From Arthrobacter globiformis (GTDB lineage: Bacteria; Actinomycetota; Actinomycetes; Actinomycetales; Micrococcaceae), in assembly GCF_030818015.1 (NCBI RefSeq), contig NZ_JAUSZX010000001.1, forward strand, positions 496,001-560,000: 64,000 bases of DNA, given 5' to 3'. The notes beneath the pieces were generated by a model that had not been told where the DNA came from, made no database searches, and saw only the letters and a program-made list of their open reading frames with translations. How positions within the stretch are numbered: the stretch's first letter is position 1; every line of letters begins with the position of its first letter. Positions 25,849-34,814 of the stretch are shown here, piece by piece. The position numbers were made by a program, and so were the translations under genes.

Positions 25849-27369
25849 ATGTCCACCGCCAACAACACCTCCCTCGAGCACTACGAGGTTTGGTTCCTGA
25901 CCGGCAGCCAGCACCTCTACGGCGAGGACGTGCTGAAGCAGGTGGCCGCCCAGTCGCAGGAGATCGCTGCCGCGCTGAACGAATCCTCCGAGGTGCCGGT
26001 CAAGCTTGTCTGGAAGCCCGTGCTGACGGATTCGGACGCCATCCGCCGGACCGCGCTGGAGGCCAACTCCGACGATTCGGTGATCGGCGTGACGGCGTGG
26101 ATGCACACGTTCTCCCCGGCGAAGATGTGGATCCAGGGCCTGGACCTGCTCCGCAAGCCCCTCCTGCACCTGCACACCCAGGCCAACGTGGAACTGCCTT
26201 GGGCGGACATCGACTTCGACTTCATGAACCTGAACCAGGCCGCGCACGGCGACCGCGAGTTCGGCTACATCCAGTCCCGGCTGGGTGTGCCGCGCAAGAC
26301 CGTCGTGGGCCACGTGTCCAACCCCGACGTGGCCCGTCAGGTGGGCGTCTGGCAGCGCGCCTCCGCCGGTTGGGCGGCCGTCCGGAACCTGAAGCTGACC
26401 CGCTTCGGGGACAACATGCGCAACGTCGCCGTCACCGAAGGTGACAAGACCGAGGCGGAGCTGCGCTTCGGCGTCTCGGTCAACACCTGGTCGGTCAACG
26501 AACTCGCCGACGCCGTCCACGGCTCGGCGGAGTCCGACGTCGACACCCTGGTCGCCGAGTACGAACGGCTTTACGACGTGGCGCCGGAGCTTCGCTCCGG
26601 CGGTGCCCGCCATGAGTCACTGCGCTACAGTGCCCGCATCGAGCTCGGGCTGCGCAGCTTCCTCGAAGCCAACGGCTCTGCAGCCTTCACCACCTCCTTC
26701 GAGGATCTCGGCGAGCTGCGGCAGCTGCCGGGAATGGCCGTCCAGCGGCTCATGGCGGACGGCTACGGCTTCGGTGCCGAGGGCGACTGGAAGACGGCCA
26801 TCCTGATCCGCGCGGCCAAGGTCATGGGCGCCGGACTGCCCGGCGGCGCTTCGCTCATGGAGGACTACACCTATCACCTGGTGCCCGGCCAGGAGAGGAT
26901 CCTCGGCGCCCACATGCTGGAGGTCTGCCCTTCGCTAACCGCCACCAAGCCGCGCGTCGAAATCCACCCGCTGGGCATCGGCGGCAAGGAGGACCCGGTC
27001 CGCATGGTCTTCGACACCGACGCCGGCCCCGGCGTCGTGGTCGCACTGTCCGACATGCGCGACCGCTTCCGCCTCGTGGCGAACGCCGTCGACGTCGTCG
27101 ACCTCGACGAGCCGCTGCCCAACCTGCCGGTCGCACGCGCCCTCTGGGAACCGAAGCCCGACTTCGCCACCTCCGCGGCCGCCTGGCTCACCGCCGGGGC
27201 CGCGCACCACACGGTTCTTTCCACCCAGGTGGGCGTGGACGTGTTCGAGGACTTCGCCGAAATCGCCCAGACCGAGCTGCTCACCATCGACGAAGGCACC
27301 ACCCTCAAGCAGTTCAAGAAGGAACTGGCCTGGAACGCCGCTTACTACAGGCTGGCCGGCAGGCTGTGA
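25849..27369 (+). CDS. araA: L-arabinose isomerase
   Basis: 506 residues; AAAAGGAGACACC precedes ATG. It isomerises L-arabinose to L-ribulose using Mn2+. Diagnostic blocks are [15 protein letters not shown] at the N-terminus, [75 protein letters not shown] with metal-ligand His, and [26 protein letters not shown] with the final His pair. Length (about 500) is standard. Its TGA overlaps the GTG of the aldose epimerase (GTGA), so the epimerase is part of the operon. Confidence 0.97.
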   Translation: MSTANNTSLEHYEVWFLTGSQHLYGEDVLKQVAAQSQEIAAALNESSEVPVKLVWKPVLTDSDAIRRTALEANSDDSVIGVTAWMHTFSPAKMWIQGLDLLRKPLLHLHTQANVELPWADIDFDFMNLNQAAHGDREFGYIQSRLGVPRKTVVGHVSNPDVARQVGVWQRASAGWAAVRNLKLTRFGDNMRNVAVTEGDKTEAELRFGVSVNTWSVNELADAVHGSAESDVDTLVAEYERLYDVAPELRSGGARHESLRYSARIELGLRSFLEANGSAAFTTSFEDLGELRQLPGMAVQRLMADGYGFGAEGDWKTAILIRAAKVMGAGLPGGASLMEDYTYHLVPGQERILGAHMLEVCPSLTATKPRVEIHPLGIGGKEDPVRMVFDTDAGPGVVVALSDMRDRFRLVANAVDVVDLDEPLPNLPVARALWEPKPDFATSAAAWLTAGAAHHTVLSTQVGVDVFEDFAEIAQTELLTIDEGTTLKQFKKELAWNAAYYRLAGRL

Positions 27370-28280
27370 CCGACAGCAGGGCTGGGACCGAATTCAACAT
27401 CCGGGCGGGGGAGTACACCGCCGTCATCACGGCACAGGCAGGTGCCCTGCGAGAGCTGCGCCACCGGGGACGGGACCTCATCGTTCCGTTCCCGGCGGGC
27501 GGGCCCATCCCCGACTACCGCGGCATTGTCGCAGCGCCCTGGCCCAACCGGATCGCCGACGGCCGGTACACGTTCGACGGCAGCGAGTACGAGGTGCCGG
27601 TCAACGAACCGGAGCGCGGCTGTGCCCTGCACGGCCTGGTGTTCCCCCTGGACTGGGAATTGGAGTCGCAGGACGAGTCCTCAGTGACGCTTTCCTGCAT
27701 CGCCGGTCCGACGCCGGGCTACCCGCATACGGTGCGGCTCGGGGTCGAATACCGGCTGTCGGGGGACGGCCTTCACAGCCGGGTCACGGCGCTGAACGTT
27801 GGCGGTACCGTGGCGCCCTACGGGGTCTGCCCTCACCCGTACCTGGTTGCCGGTCCGTCGCCCCTCGATGAGTGGACCCTCGAAGTCCCCGCCGGGGAGT
27901 TCCTCGAGGTCACCCCGGACAGGCTGCTGCCCAAGGAAAGGCGCACCGTGGAGGGCCACGGGTTTGATTTCCGCGCGCCGCGCGCCATCGGCGCCACTGA
28001 GATCGATCACGCCTTCACGGACATTGCGTTCGACGGCGGGGGGCGGGCGCGAGTGCTGGTCCGGGATCCGGGCGGAACCGGCGTCGGAATGTCCTGGGAC
28101 CGCACCTGCCAGTGGCTCCAGATCCATACCGCCGACAAGCGGCCGCCGGCCCCCAACCGGCTGGGCCTCGCCGTGGAACCCATGACCTGCCCGCCCGATG
28201 CCTTCAACAGCGGCGTGGACCTGATCCGGCTCGAACCGGGCGCCACGCACGAGGCATCCTGGAGCATCTTCGCCACGTGA
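27366..28280 (+). CDS. Aldose 1-epimerase (mutarotase-like)
   Basis: 304 residues from a GTG that overlaps the araA stop. Aldose 1-epimerases interconvert alpha and beta anomers of free sugars. Family features are [20 protein letters not shown] near the start, the [16 protein letters not shown] block, [11 protein letters not shown] with catalytic His, [10 protein letters not shown] with a second His, and [18 protein letters not shown] near the end with catalytic Glu. Translational coupling to araA suggests it feeds the isomerase the correct anomer. This would matter if arabinose enters as a furanose from the neighbouring transporter. Confidence 0.9.
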   Translation: MTDSRAGTEFNIRAGEYTAVITAQAGALRELRHRGRDLIVPFPAGGPIPDYRGIVAAPWPNRIADGRYTFDGSEYEVPVNEPERGCALHGLVFPLDWELESQDESSVTLSCIAGPTPGYPHTVRLGVEYRLSGDGLHSRVTALNVGGTVAPYGVCPHPYLVAGPSPLDEWTLEVPAGEFLEVTPDRLLPKERRTVEGHGFDFRAPRAIGATEIDHAFTDIAFDGGGRARVLVRDPGGTGVGMSWDRTCQWLQIHTADKRPPAPNRLGLAVEPMTCPPDAFNSGVDLIRLEPGATHEASWSIFAT

Positions 28281-28293
28281 CCAGTTCAACGCA

Positions 28294-29307
28294 GTGACAG
28301 CAAACACCGCGCCACGTCCTCCCGTCATGGAGGACGTGGCGCGCCTCGCAGGCGTGTCCCACCAGACCGTCTCGCGTGTGCTGAACACGCATCCCAACGT
28401 CAGCGCCCGGACCCGCAGACGTGTGGAACGCGCCATCGCCGAGCTGGGATACCGCCGCAACACCGCGGCACGCAGCCTCGTCACCAGGCGTTCCCAGACG
28501 ATTGGAGTCCTGGGCGCCGGCACGGCACACTACGGCCCAGCCAACACGCTGCTGGGCGTCCAGCACGCAGCCCGGAACGAGGGCTATGCCGTCAGCATGG
28601 CCAGCCTCAGCGAAGTGACGGCTGCCGGCATCCACGACGCCCTCGAACACTTCCTGCTGCAGTCGGTGGACGGGATCGTGGTGATCGTCCCGCACGAGAC
28701 GATGCTGAAATCGCTGCACGCCATCGCACTGTCCGTCCCGCTGGTTGCCGTGGGTTTCGGGGCGGATGAACACCTGACGGTCGCCGCCGTGAACCAGCGC
28801 GTTGGTGCGGGCCTCGCCGTGCAGCACCTGGTGAACCTCGGCCACACGTCAATCGCCCACGTTTCGGGTCCGCAGGACTGGATTGACGCCGCTGCCCGGA
28901 CCGAGGGCTGGCGCCGCGCCCTTGAGCAGGCCGGGCTGCCGGAGGGCGTGCTGATCCCCGGCGACTGGAGTGCCGAAAGCGGCTACCGCGCGGGAATGGA
29001 ACTGGCGGCTGCCGGCAACGTCACTGCCGTGTTCGCGGCGAACGACCAGATGGCCCTCGGGGCACTGCGCGCCTTCCACGAGGCCGGGCTGCGCGTGCCG
29101 GAGGACATCAGCGTGGTGGGCTTCGACGACCAGCCGGAGGCCGGCTACTTCGTCCCGCCGCTGACCACGGTGAACCAGGGCTTCAAGGAGCTCGGTGCGC
29201 GCTGCATCCGGATGCTCCTGTCCGACATGGCCCACGGCCCTTCCGGAGCGGCCTCGGTCCTCAACCCCAAACTCGTGGTGCGGGGGTCCACGGCTGCTCC
29301 TACATAA
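28294..29307 (+). CDS. LacI-family regulator of arabinose genes (copy 2)
   Basis: 337 residues from GTG 28294; an ATG at 28327 would begin at MEDVARLAG. HTH residues are RLAGVSHQTVSRVLNTHPNV, hinge RRNTAARSLVTRRSQTIGVLGAG, then the sugar-binding core ending VVGFDDQPEAGYFVPPLTTV. It is strongly similar to the LacI at 22225 along its whole length, so the two arose by duplication. The recognition helices are the same (SHQTVSRV), so both probably bind the same operator. It starts 13 bases after the epimerase and may be the last gene of the araBDA operon, giving negative feedback. Confidence 0.9.
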   Translation: MTANTAPRPPVMEDVARLAGVSHQTVSRVLNTHPNVSARTRRRVERAIAELGYRRNTAARSLVTRRSQTIGVLGAGTAHYGPANTLLGVQHAARNEGYAVSMASLSEVTAAGIHDALEHFLLQSVDGIVVIVPHETMLKSLHAIALSVPLVAVGFGADEHLTVAAVNQRVGAGLAVQHLVNLGHTSIAHVSGPQDWIDAAARTEGWRRALEQAGLPEGVLIPGDWSAESGYRAGMELAAAGNVTAVFAANDQMALGALRAFHEAGLRVPEDISVVGFDDQPEAGYFVPPLTTVNQGFKELGARCIRMLLSDMAHGPSGAASVLNPKLVVRGSTAAPT

Positions 29308-29461
29308 GTGCGGTCGGCAGGCGAACTCAGGCTTCGTCGCAGAGCAGGTGGTGCCAGCTGTCGGCGAGCACTTCGAGGGCGTGCTCGCGGTTGGGTTCCA
29401 CCTTGCGCCGCGCGCCAGTCCCGCCGGATGCTGCCCTTCACCGCACGCTAGCTTCCTTAAC

Positions 29462-29507
29462 CAGCAGAGCCCCTCCCTCGGTTTTTGACCGGGGGAGGGG
29501 CTCTGCT
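29462..29507. terminator. Strong hairpin terminator after the araBDA-LacI operon
   Basis: Twenty-one-base arms (29462-29482 and 29487-29507 region) pair almost perfectly around a TTTTG loop. It lies between the plus-strand LacI gene and the convergent minus-strand transporter operon, so it probably stops both. The 29308-29461 part before it holds no complete gene, only a possible fragment. Confidence 0.75.
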
Positions 29508-29532
29508 GTGAGCTCTCTTGGTAAGTACCGGG

Positions 29533-29742
29533 TCAGCGAATCACTTCGCGCGTCATGCCGAACGGGACCTGGTCAGAAAGCGCGGCCGTGTAGTTTCCTG
29601 GCCGATGGCGCGTGACCAGGATGCCGTGCGTACCCGTGAGCATCGCCAGTTCCTGGAGGTCCTTCACGGCAGCTTCGAGGTGCTCCTCCAGGGCGTGCCG
29701 GCTCGTAACGCAGATGTCGATGGAATCAAGGAGTGCGGTCAT
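29533..29742 (-). CDS. Small protein of unknown function at the end of the sugar importer operon
   Basis: 69 residues (MTALLDSIDICVTS ... ILVTRHRPGNYTAALS ... VPFGMTREVIR). AAAGGAC sits seven bases before ATG. Composition is ordinary and soluble, with one predicted helix (HALEEHLEAAVKDLQELAML) followed by beta-like strands. Codon use matches neighbouring genes and no better frame exists here. It starts 33 bases after the MmsB stop, so it should be the last gene of that operon. I do not recognise a family. Confidence 0.6.
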   Translation of the reverse strand: MTALLDSIDICVTSRHALEEHLEAAVKDLQELAMLTGTHGILVTRHRPGNYTAALSDQVPFGMTREVIR

Positions 29743-29775
29743 GGCATGTCCTTTCTGCTGGCTGTGGCCGGTGGG

Positions 29776-31110
29776 CTATGCGTTGCCTGATTCGCGGCTG
29801 CCGGCCGCCACCGGCGCGGCAGGTTCCGCTGTTTCTTTGGTAGATGCCGGCGGCTGGGTTTGCGCCGGTGCCGTGGTTTGTTCGGTGGCCGGCGGTGTGG
29901 TCCTGAGCTTGAAGCGCTTGGCGATTGAGGATCCGCCGCTGGCACGGTTCTTATTGAAGATGTCGAAGCCGACGGCGATCAGGAGCACCAGGCCCTTGAT
30001 CAGCTGCTGGTAGTCGGTGCCGAGGCCGAGGATGGACATGCCGTTGTTGAGGACGCCCATGATGAGGCCGCCGATCATGGCTCCGGCCACCGTTCCGATG
30101 CCGCCCTGGACCGCTGCTCCGCCGATGAAGGCGGCGGCGATGGAGTCCAGTTCGAAGCCGGTGCCGCCAGCGGGCTGTGCCGAGTTCAGGCGTGCCGTGA
30201 AGATCAGGCCGGCGAGTGCGGCGAGGACACCCATGTTCACGAAGAGCCGGAACGTCACAGCCTTGGTCTTGATGCCGGAGAGCTCGGCGGCGTGCAGGTT
30301 CCCGCCGATGGCGTAGGTGTGCCGGCCGAAGATGCTGTTGTTCATCAGCGCGGAGTACGCGATGACCAGCACAGCGAGGACGATCAGCACGATCGGGGTG
30401 CCGCGGTAGCTGGCGAGCAGGAACGTGATGACCAGCATCAGCAGGGCGATGAACGCGGTCTTCGTGGCGAACCAGGCCATGGGCTCGTTTTCCAGGTTGA
30501 ACTTGGTGCGGATGCGACGTTCCTTGATGGCTTGGAAGAGCAGGGCCGCGGTGCCGCCAACGCCGAGGATCACGGTGAGCCACTCGAGCACGGAGGTACC
30601 GCCAGAGATGTCCGGCAGGAACCCGCCGCCGAGGGCACGGAGCTCGTCCGGGAACGGGGTGATCTGCTGGTTTTTGAGGGTGATCAGGGTCAGACCGCGG
30701 AAGATGAGCATGCCGGCCAGGGTAACGATGAAGGCGGGGATGCCGACGTAGGCGATCCAGTACCCCTGCCACGCGCCTACCAAAGCGCCGACGAGGAGGC
30801 AGGCCGGGATCGCTGCCCACCAGGCCCAGCCCCAGTGGACAATCATGACGCCGGCGACGGCGCCAATGAAGCCGGCGATGGAACCGACGGAGAGGTCGAT
30901 GTGGCCGGCGATGATGACCATGACCATGCCGATGGCCAGAATGAGGATGTAGCTGTTCTGGACGACGAGGTTGGTGACGTTCTGCGGCTCCAGCAGGATC
31001 CCGTCGGTGAGGACCTGGAACAGCAGGACGATCAGGATCAGGGCGACGAAGATGCCGACCTGGCGGAGGCGGCTTGCCAGGAAGCCGAGGGATTCTCGTA
31101 GGGCGGACAT
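29776..31110 (-). CDS. mmsB: Multiple-monosaccharide ABC transporter permease (MmsB/GguB)
   Basis: 444 residues. A BPD_transp_2 permease with around ten membrane segments, for example QVGIFVALILIVLLFQVLTDG and SYILILAIGMVMVIIAGHIDLSVGSIAGF, the GxxDLSVG motif typical of this class. Others are GIPAFIVTLAGMLIFRGLTL, FGRHTYAIGGNLHAAELSGIKT and FIGGAAVQGGIGTVAGAMIGGLIMGVLNNGMSILG. The size, with an insertion around residues 170-225 between membrane segments, fits GguB/XylH. A proline/threonine/alanine-rich cytoplasmic tail of about 50 residues is extra. It lies seven bases downstream of the ATPase gene. Confidence 0.92.
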   Translation of the reverse strand: MSALRESLGFLASRLRQVGIFVALILIVLLFQVLTDGILLEPQNVTNLVVQNSYILILAIGMVMVIIAGHIDLSVGSIAGFIGAVAGVMIVHWGWAWWAAIPACLLVGALVGAWQGYWIAYVGIPAFIVTLAGMLIFRGLTLITLKNQQITPFPDELRALGGGFLPDISGGTSVLEWLTVILGVGGTAALLFQAIKERRIRTKFNLENEPMAWFATKTAFIALLMLVITFLLASYRGTPIVLIVLAVLVIAYSALMNNSIFGRHTYAIGGNLHAAELSGIKTKAVTFRLFVNMGVLAALAGLIFTARLNSAQPAGGTGFELDSIAAAFIGGAAVQGGIGTVAGAMIGGLIMGVLNNGMSILGLGTDYQQLIKGLVLLIAVGFDIFNKNRASGGSSIAKRFKLRTTPPATEQTTAPAQTQPPASTKETAEPAAPVAAGSRESGNA

Positions 31111-31116
31111 GGCTCG

Positions 31117-32646
31117 TTATTCCTTCTCTTGGGTCATGTAGTGCATAAGGGTTTCCTGGGAGGCCTCGGCGATCGGGACTTCACCCGTGACGTGGCCGGC
31201 GGAAAGGGTGTAGATCCGGTCGCAGATTCCCAGGAGCTCGGGGAGCTCGGAGGAGATCACAATGACGGCCTTACCCTGGGCGGCGAGCTCGGCGATGATC
31301 GTGTAGATCTCGAACTTGGCGCCAACGTCGATGCCCCGGGTGGGCTCGTCCAGGATCAGCACGTCGGGGTCTGAGAACATCCATTTGCTGAGGACCACCT
31401 TTTGCTGGTTGCCGCCGGAGAGCTTACCGGTGATGGCGGCGACCGACGGGGCCTTGATGTTCATGCTCTTCCGGTAGCTGTTCGCCACCGTGGTTTCCTT
31501 GTTCTTGTCCACCCAGCCGCGCTTGGCGAGCTTGGGCAGGGCAGCCATGGAGATGTTCCGCTTGATGTCCTCGATCAGGTTCAGCCCGTAGTGCTTGCGG
31601 TCCTCGGTGGCGTAGGCGATGCCGTGGCGGATGGCCTCGGGGACGGTGGATGTGTTGATTTCCTTGCCGTACTTGAACACCTTCCCGGAGACGGCGCGTC
31701 CGTACGTGCGGCCGAAGACACTCATGGCCAGTTCGGTGCGGCCGGCACCCATCAGGCCGGCGAGCCCCACCACTTCGCCCTTGCGGACGTTAAGGCTGGC
31801 GTTGTGCACCACGGTGCGGCTGTGGTCCTGCGGGTGCTGGACCGTCCAGTCCTCGATGCGCAGGACTTCTTCGCCGATCTGCGGTTCCCGCTCCGGGTAG
31901 AGGCTGTCCAGGTCCCGCCCCACCATGCCGCGGATGATGCGTTCCTGGGTTATCTGGCCCTCGTCCACGCGCAGGGTCTCGATGGACTTGCCGTCGCGGA
32001 TGATGGTGACGGCGTCCGCGACCTTGCGGATTTCGTTGAGTTTGTGGCTGATGATGATGCTGGTGACGCCCTGGCCTTTCAGGTGCAGGATCAGGTCCAG
32101 CAGGTGGTCCGAGTCCTCGTCGTTCAGGGCCGCGGTGGGCTCGTCCAGGATCAGCAGCTTCACTTCCTTGGAGAGCGCCTTGGCGATTTCGACGAGCTGC
32201 TGCTTGCCCACGCTGATGTGCTGGATGGGGGTGATCGGGTTTTCATCCAGGCCAACCCGGGCCAGCAGCTTGGCCGCTTCCAGGTTGGTCTTGCGCCAGT
32301 CGACCCAGCCGCGGGAAGCCATTTCGTTGCCCAGGAAGATGTTTTCCGCGATGGACAGGTACGGGCTCAGGGCCAGCTCCTGGTGGATGATCACGATGCC
32401 GCGCTTCTCGCTGTCGCTGATGGATGCGAAGTCGCACGGTTCGTTCTCGAAGAGGATGTCCCCCTCGAAGGTGTTGTGGGCGTACACGCCGGAGAGCACC
32501 TTCATCAGGGTGGACTTGCCTGCCCCGTTTTCGCCGCAGATCGCGTGGACCTCGCCGCGGTTCACATCCAGGGTGACATCCTGGAGGGCCTTGACGCCGG
32601 GGAAGGTCTTGGTGATCCCGCGCATCTGAAGAATGGGTACGTTCAT
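31117..32646 (-). CDS. mmsA: Multiple-monosaccharide ABC transporter ATPase (MmsA/GguA)
   Basis: 509 residues with two ABC cassettes. The first has [17 protein letters not shown] (Walker A), [15 protein letters not shown] (signature) and [13 protein letters not shown] (Walker B). The second has [32 protein letters not shown] and [20 protein letters not shown]. This double-cassette, degenerate-Walker arrangement is the rule for sugar importers of the XylG/GguA class. It energises uptake of arabinose, xylose, galactose or glucose. It is followed seven bases later by the permease and preceded by the ChvE-type binding protein. Confidence 0.94.
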   Translation of the reverse strand: MNVPILQMRGITKTFPGVKALQDVTLDVNRGEVHAICGENGAGKSTLMKVLSGVYAHNTFEGDILFENEPCDFASISDSEKRGIVIIHQELALSPYLSIAENIFLGNEMASRGWVDWRKTNLEAAKLLARVGLDENPITPIQHISVGKQQLVEIAKALSKEVKLLILDEPTAALNDEDSDHLLDLILHLKGQGVTSIIISHKLNEIRKVADAVTIIRDGKSIETLRVDEGQITQERIIRGMVGRDLDSLYPEREPQIGEEVLRIEDWTVQHPQDHSRTVVHNASLNVRKGEVVGLAGLMGAGRTELAMSVFGRTYGRAVSGKVFKYGKEINTSTVPEAIRHGIAYATEDRKHYGLNLIEDIKRNISMAALPKLAKRGWVDKNKETTVANSYRKSMNIKAPSVAAITGKLSGGNQQKVVLSKWMFSDPDVLILDEPTRGIDVGAKFEIYTIIAELAAQGKAVIVISSELPELLGICDRIYTLSAGHVTGEVPIAEASQETLMHYMTQEKE

Positions 32647-32731
32647 TGGTTAATTCCCGCTGATCTGTTCGATGAGCTGATCTGTTCGAGGGACGGGGGT
32701 GCCTGCCGCTGCAGGCACCCCCGCAATACTG

Positions 32732-33856
32732 CTACTTGATGTCGGCGTCGGTGTAGTAACCGGAGTCGATAAGTTCCTGCTTGTAATTGTCCTTGGTGAC
32801 GATTACGGACTTCAGCAGGAAGGCCGGGACCACCTTGACCTTGTTGTTGTAGGTCTTGGTGTCATTGGTCTCGGGCTGCTGGCCCTTCAGGACCGCGTCC
32901 ACCATTTTCACGGCCTGCTCGCCGAGCTTGCGGGTGTCCTTGAAGATCGTGGAGTACTGCTCGCCGGCAACGATGGACTTCACCGAGCCCTTTTCCGCGT
33001 CCTGGCCGGTCACGACCGGCAGGGCGCCCTTGGAGTAGCCGCCGGTGCTGGTCAGTGCCGAGATGATGCCGATGGAGAGGCCGTCATAGGGCGACAGCAC
33101 GCCGTCGAGCTTCTTGCCTGAACCGTAAGCGGCGGTGAGGATGTCTTCCATCCTCTTCTGGGCGGTTGCCGCCTGCCAGCGTAGGATGGCGGCCTGCTCA
33201 AACTTCGTCTGGCCGCTGGGCACCTTGAGGGTGCCGGCATCCAGGTACGGCTTCAGGGTGTCCATGGCGCCGGTCCAGAAGAAGTTGGCGTTGTTGTCGT
33301 CCGGGCTGCCCGCGAAGAGTTCCACGTTGAACGGGCCCTTGCCCTCGACCTTCTTGCCGGAGGCATCCACCAGGCCCAGCCCGGTCAGCAGCGACGTGGC
33401 CTGCTGGACGCCCACCTCATAGTTGTCAAAGGTGGTGTAGTAGTCCACGTTCGGGGTGCCATTGATCAGCCGGTCGTAGGCGATGACCTTGACGTTCTGT
33501 TCCTTGGCCTTGGCCAGGACATCCGTCAGCGTGGTGCCGTCGATGGCGGCGATGATCAGGGACTTGGCCCCCTTGGTCAGCATGTTCTCGATCTGCGAGA
33601 CCTGGGTGGGGATGTCGTCGTTGGCGTACTGCAGGTCCGTCTTGTAGCCGAGCTTGGCCAGGGATTCGGAGACGTTCTTGCCGTCCGCGATCCAGCGTTC
33701 CGACGTCTGCGTCGGCATGGAGATCCCCACCAGGGCACCGGCAGCGTCGGCGCTGCTGGAGCTGGTGGCGGTGCCGGGACGGCTGCCGCAGCCGGTGGCC
33801 CCCACCGTAACAGCCAGGACGACGGCGACGGCGCCCAGGAGTTTCTTGATTCTCAC
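32732..33856 (-). CDS. chvE: Multiple-monosaccharide ABC transporter binding lipoprotein (ChvE type)
   Basis: 374 residues from GTG 33856, with GAAGGAGAATAAC upstream. The signal ends in the lipobox TGC (VGATGCGSR). The core is a family 1 periplasmic binding protein: [59 protein letters not shown] and [19 protein letters not shown]. The TSERW pattern and the tail [26 protein letters not shown] are typical of ChvE, which binds arabinose, galactose and glucose. Its operon carries a perfect TGTTAGCGCTAACA operator over the promoter, so it is in the arabinose regulon. Confidence 0.92.
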   Translation of the reverse strand: MRIKKLLGAVAVVLAVTVGATGCGSRPGTATSSSSADAAGALVGISMPTQTSERWIADGKNVSESLAKLGYKTDLQYANDDIPTQVSQIENMLTKGAKSLIIAAIDGTTLTDVLAKAKEQNVKVIAYDRLINGTPNVDYYTTFDNYEVGVQQATSLLTGLGLVDASGKKVEGKGPFNVELFAGSPDDNNANFFWTGAMDTLKPYLDAGTLKVPSGQTKFEQAAILRWQAATAQKRMEDILTAAYGSGKKLDGVLSPYDGLSIGIISALTSTGGYSKGALPVVTGQDAEKGSVKSIVAGEQYSTIFKDTRKLGEQAVKMVDAVLKGQQPETNDTKTYNNKVKVVPAFLLKSVIVTKDNYKQELIDSGYYTDADIK

Positions 33857-34027
33857 GTTATTCTCCTTCCGTGGCCTGGTCGGGCCACGAATCGGTGCTT
33901 GAGCGCAAAGCGTAAGTACTTTCCGCCAGTGCCGGCCACTTATGTCCGGCGTACCGAGGCCGTTCCGCAGGACCGGCACCGGAGGCTGTCATCACCGGAG
34001 CGGAGGCCCCGGCTGCCCCAACATGTC

Positions 34028-34080
34028 TGTTAGCGCTAACAATCATGGATAATATTATCCCTGCCCCGGCTGTGAAGCAA
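34028..34080 (-). promoter_or_regulatory. Promoter and LacI operator of the chvE-mmsAB operon
   Basis: On the minus strand TTGCTT (34080-34075) and TAATAT (34057-34052) are separated by 17 bases, a good sigma-70-type promoter. Just downstream is the perfect 14-base palindrome TGTTAGCGCTAACA (34028-34041), positioned over the start site. A second perfect palindrome, GGATAATATTATCC (34047-34060), contains the -10 element. The rest of the 364-base gap 33857-34220 has only the divergent TetR promoter. Confidence 0.8.
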
Positions 34081-34173
34081 GACACAGATTGATGACAATG
34101 GCGGCGGTGCCTGGCGAAGCTTCACCGTGCGCCGCCGGGGGCTGCGGCCGATGTCCGTTCCGGAACAGAGTAC

Positions 34174-34187
34174 GTAGACTGGTCTAC
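34174..34187. promoter_or_regulatory. Likely TetR autoregulatory operator
   Basis: The inverted repeat GTAGAC-TG-GTCTAC is perfect and lies 34 bases before the TetR start codon, where it would overlap the promoter. Such AGAC..GTCT palindromes are common TetR-family sites. Confidence 0.6.
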
Positions 34188-34220
34188 CTACTCACTGCTT
34201 TTCTGCAGGAGGTTTCAACG

Positions 34221-34814
34221 GTGGCTTCACCTGAAAGCCGATCGACAAAGCGCCCCGCCCGTGCGTCGCTCCTTGAGGCTGCGGCGCGCCTTTTCTATGC
34301 CGACGGCGTGACGGCCACGGGCATCGACTCCATCACCGCGGCGGCAGGCGTGGCCAAGAAGAGCCTCTACAACAACTTCGCTTCCAAGGCGGACCTGGTG
34401 GCGGCCTACCTTGCCGCCCGGCATGAGGAATGGCTCGCCATGTACCGGGAGCGGGTCGCGGCGGCGGTTACTCCGCAGGGCCGTGTCCTGGCGGTGTTCG
34501 ACGCCTACATCGACCACGCGAACTTCGCCTATGAGCGCGGTTTCAGGGGGTGCGGCCTACTCAACGCGGCCGCGGAACTGCCGGCGGGCGCTCCCGGAAG
34601 GCAGGCCGTAAGGCAGCATAAGGAGGAAGTTGAGGACCTCCTGCTCAAGCATGTGGCGGAACTGCAGCCGGGGCAGGGCGAGGCGGCGGGCAGGATGGCC
34701 CGGCATCTGGCGTTCGTGCTCGAGGGCTCCATGGCGAGGGCCGGCCTTGAAGGCGGAGACCGTTGCCTGCACGAGGCCCGGATGATCGCTGCCCAGATGC
34801 TGGAGGAGCTATGA
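34221..34814 (+). CDS. TetR-family transcriptional regulator
   Basis: 197 residues from GTG 34221, seven bases after AGGAGGT. The N-terminal HTH is recognisable: SLLEAAARLFYADGVTATGIDSITAAAGVAKKSLYNNFASKADLVAAYL (residues 14-62), with KKSLYNNF as recognition helix. The C-terminal ligand domain contains RGFRGCGLLNAAAELP, a pattern typical of TetR_C members tied to efflux or quinone sensing. It overlaps the EamA transporter start (ATGA), so regulator and exporter form one transcript. Probably it represses this pair until a toxic ligand binds. It has no visible link with arabinose use. Confidence 0.9.
   Translation: MASPESRSTKRPARASLLEAAARLFYADGVTATGIDSITAAAGVAKKSLYNNFASKADLVAAYLAARHEEWLAMYRERVAAAVTPQGRVLAVFDAYIDHANFAYERGFRGCGLLNAAAELPAGAPGRQAVRQHKEEVEDLLLKHVAELQPGQGEAAGRMARHLAFVLEGSMARAGLEGGDRCLHEARMIAAQMLEEL

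Noticed and set aside
23327..26613. Long minus-strand frames over araB and araA
   Set aside because: They lie opposite clearly identified kinase and isomerase genes and show Val/Gly/Arg bias only.
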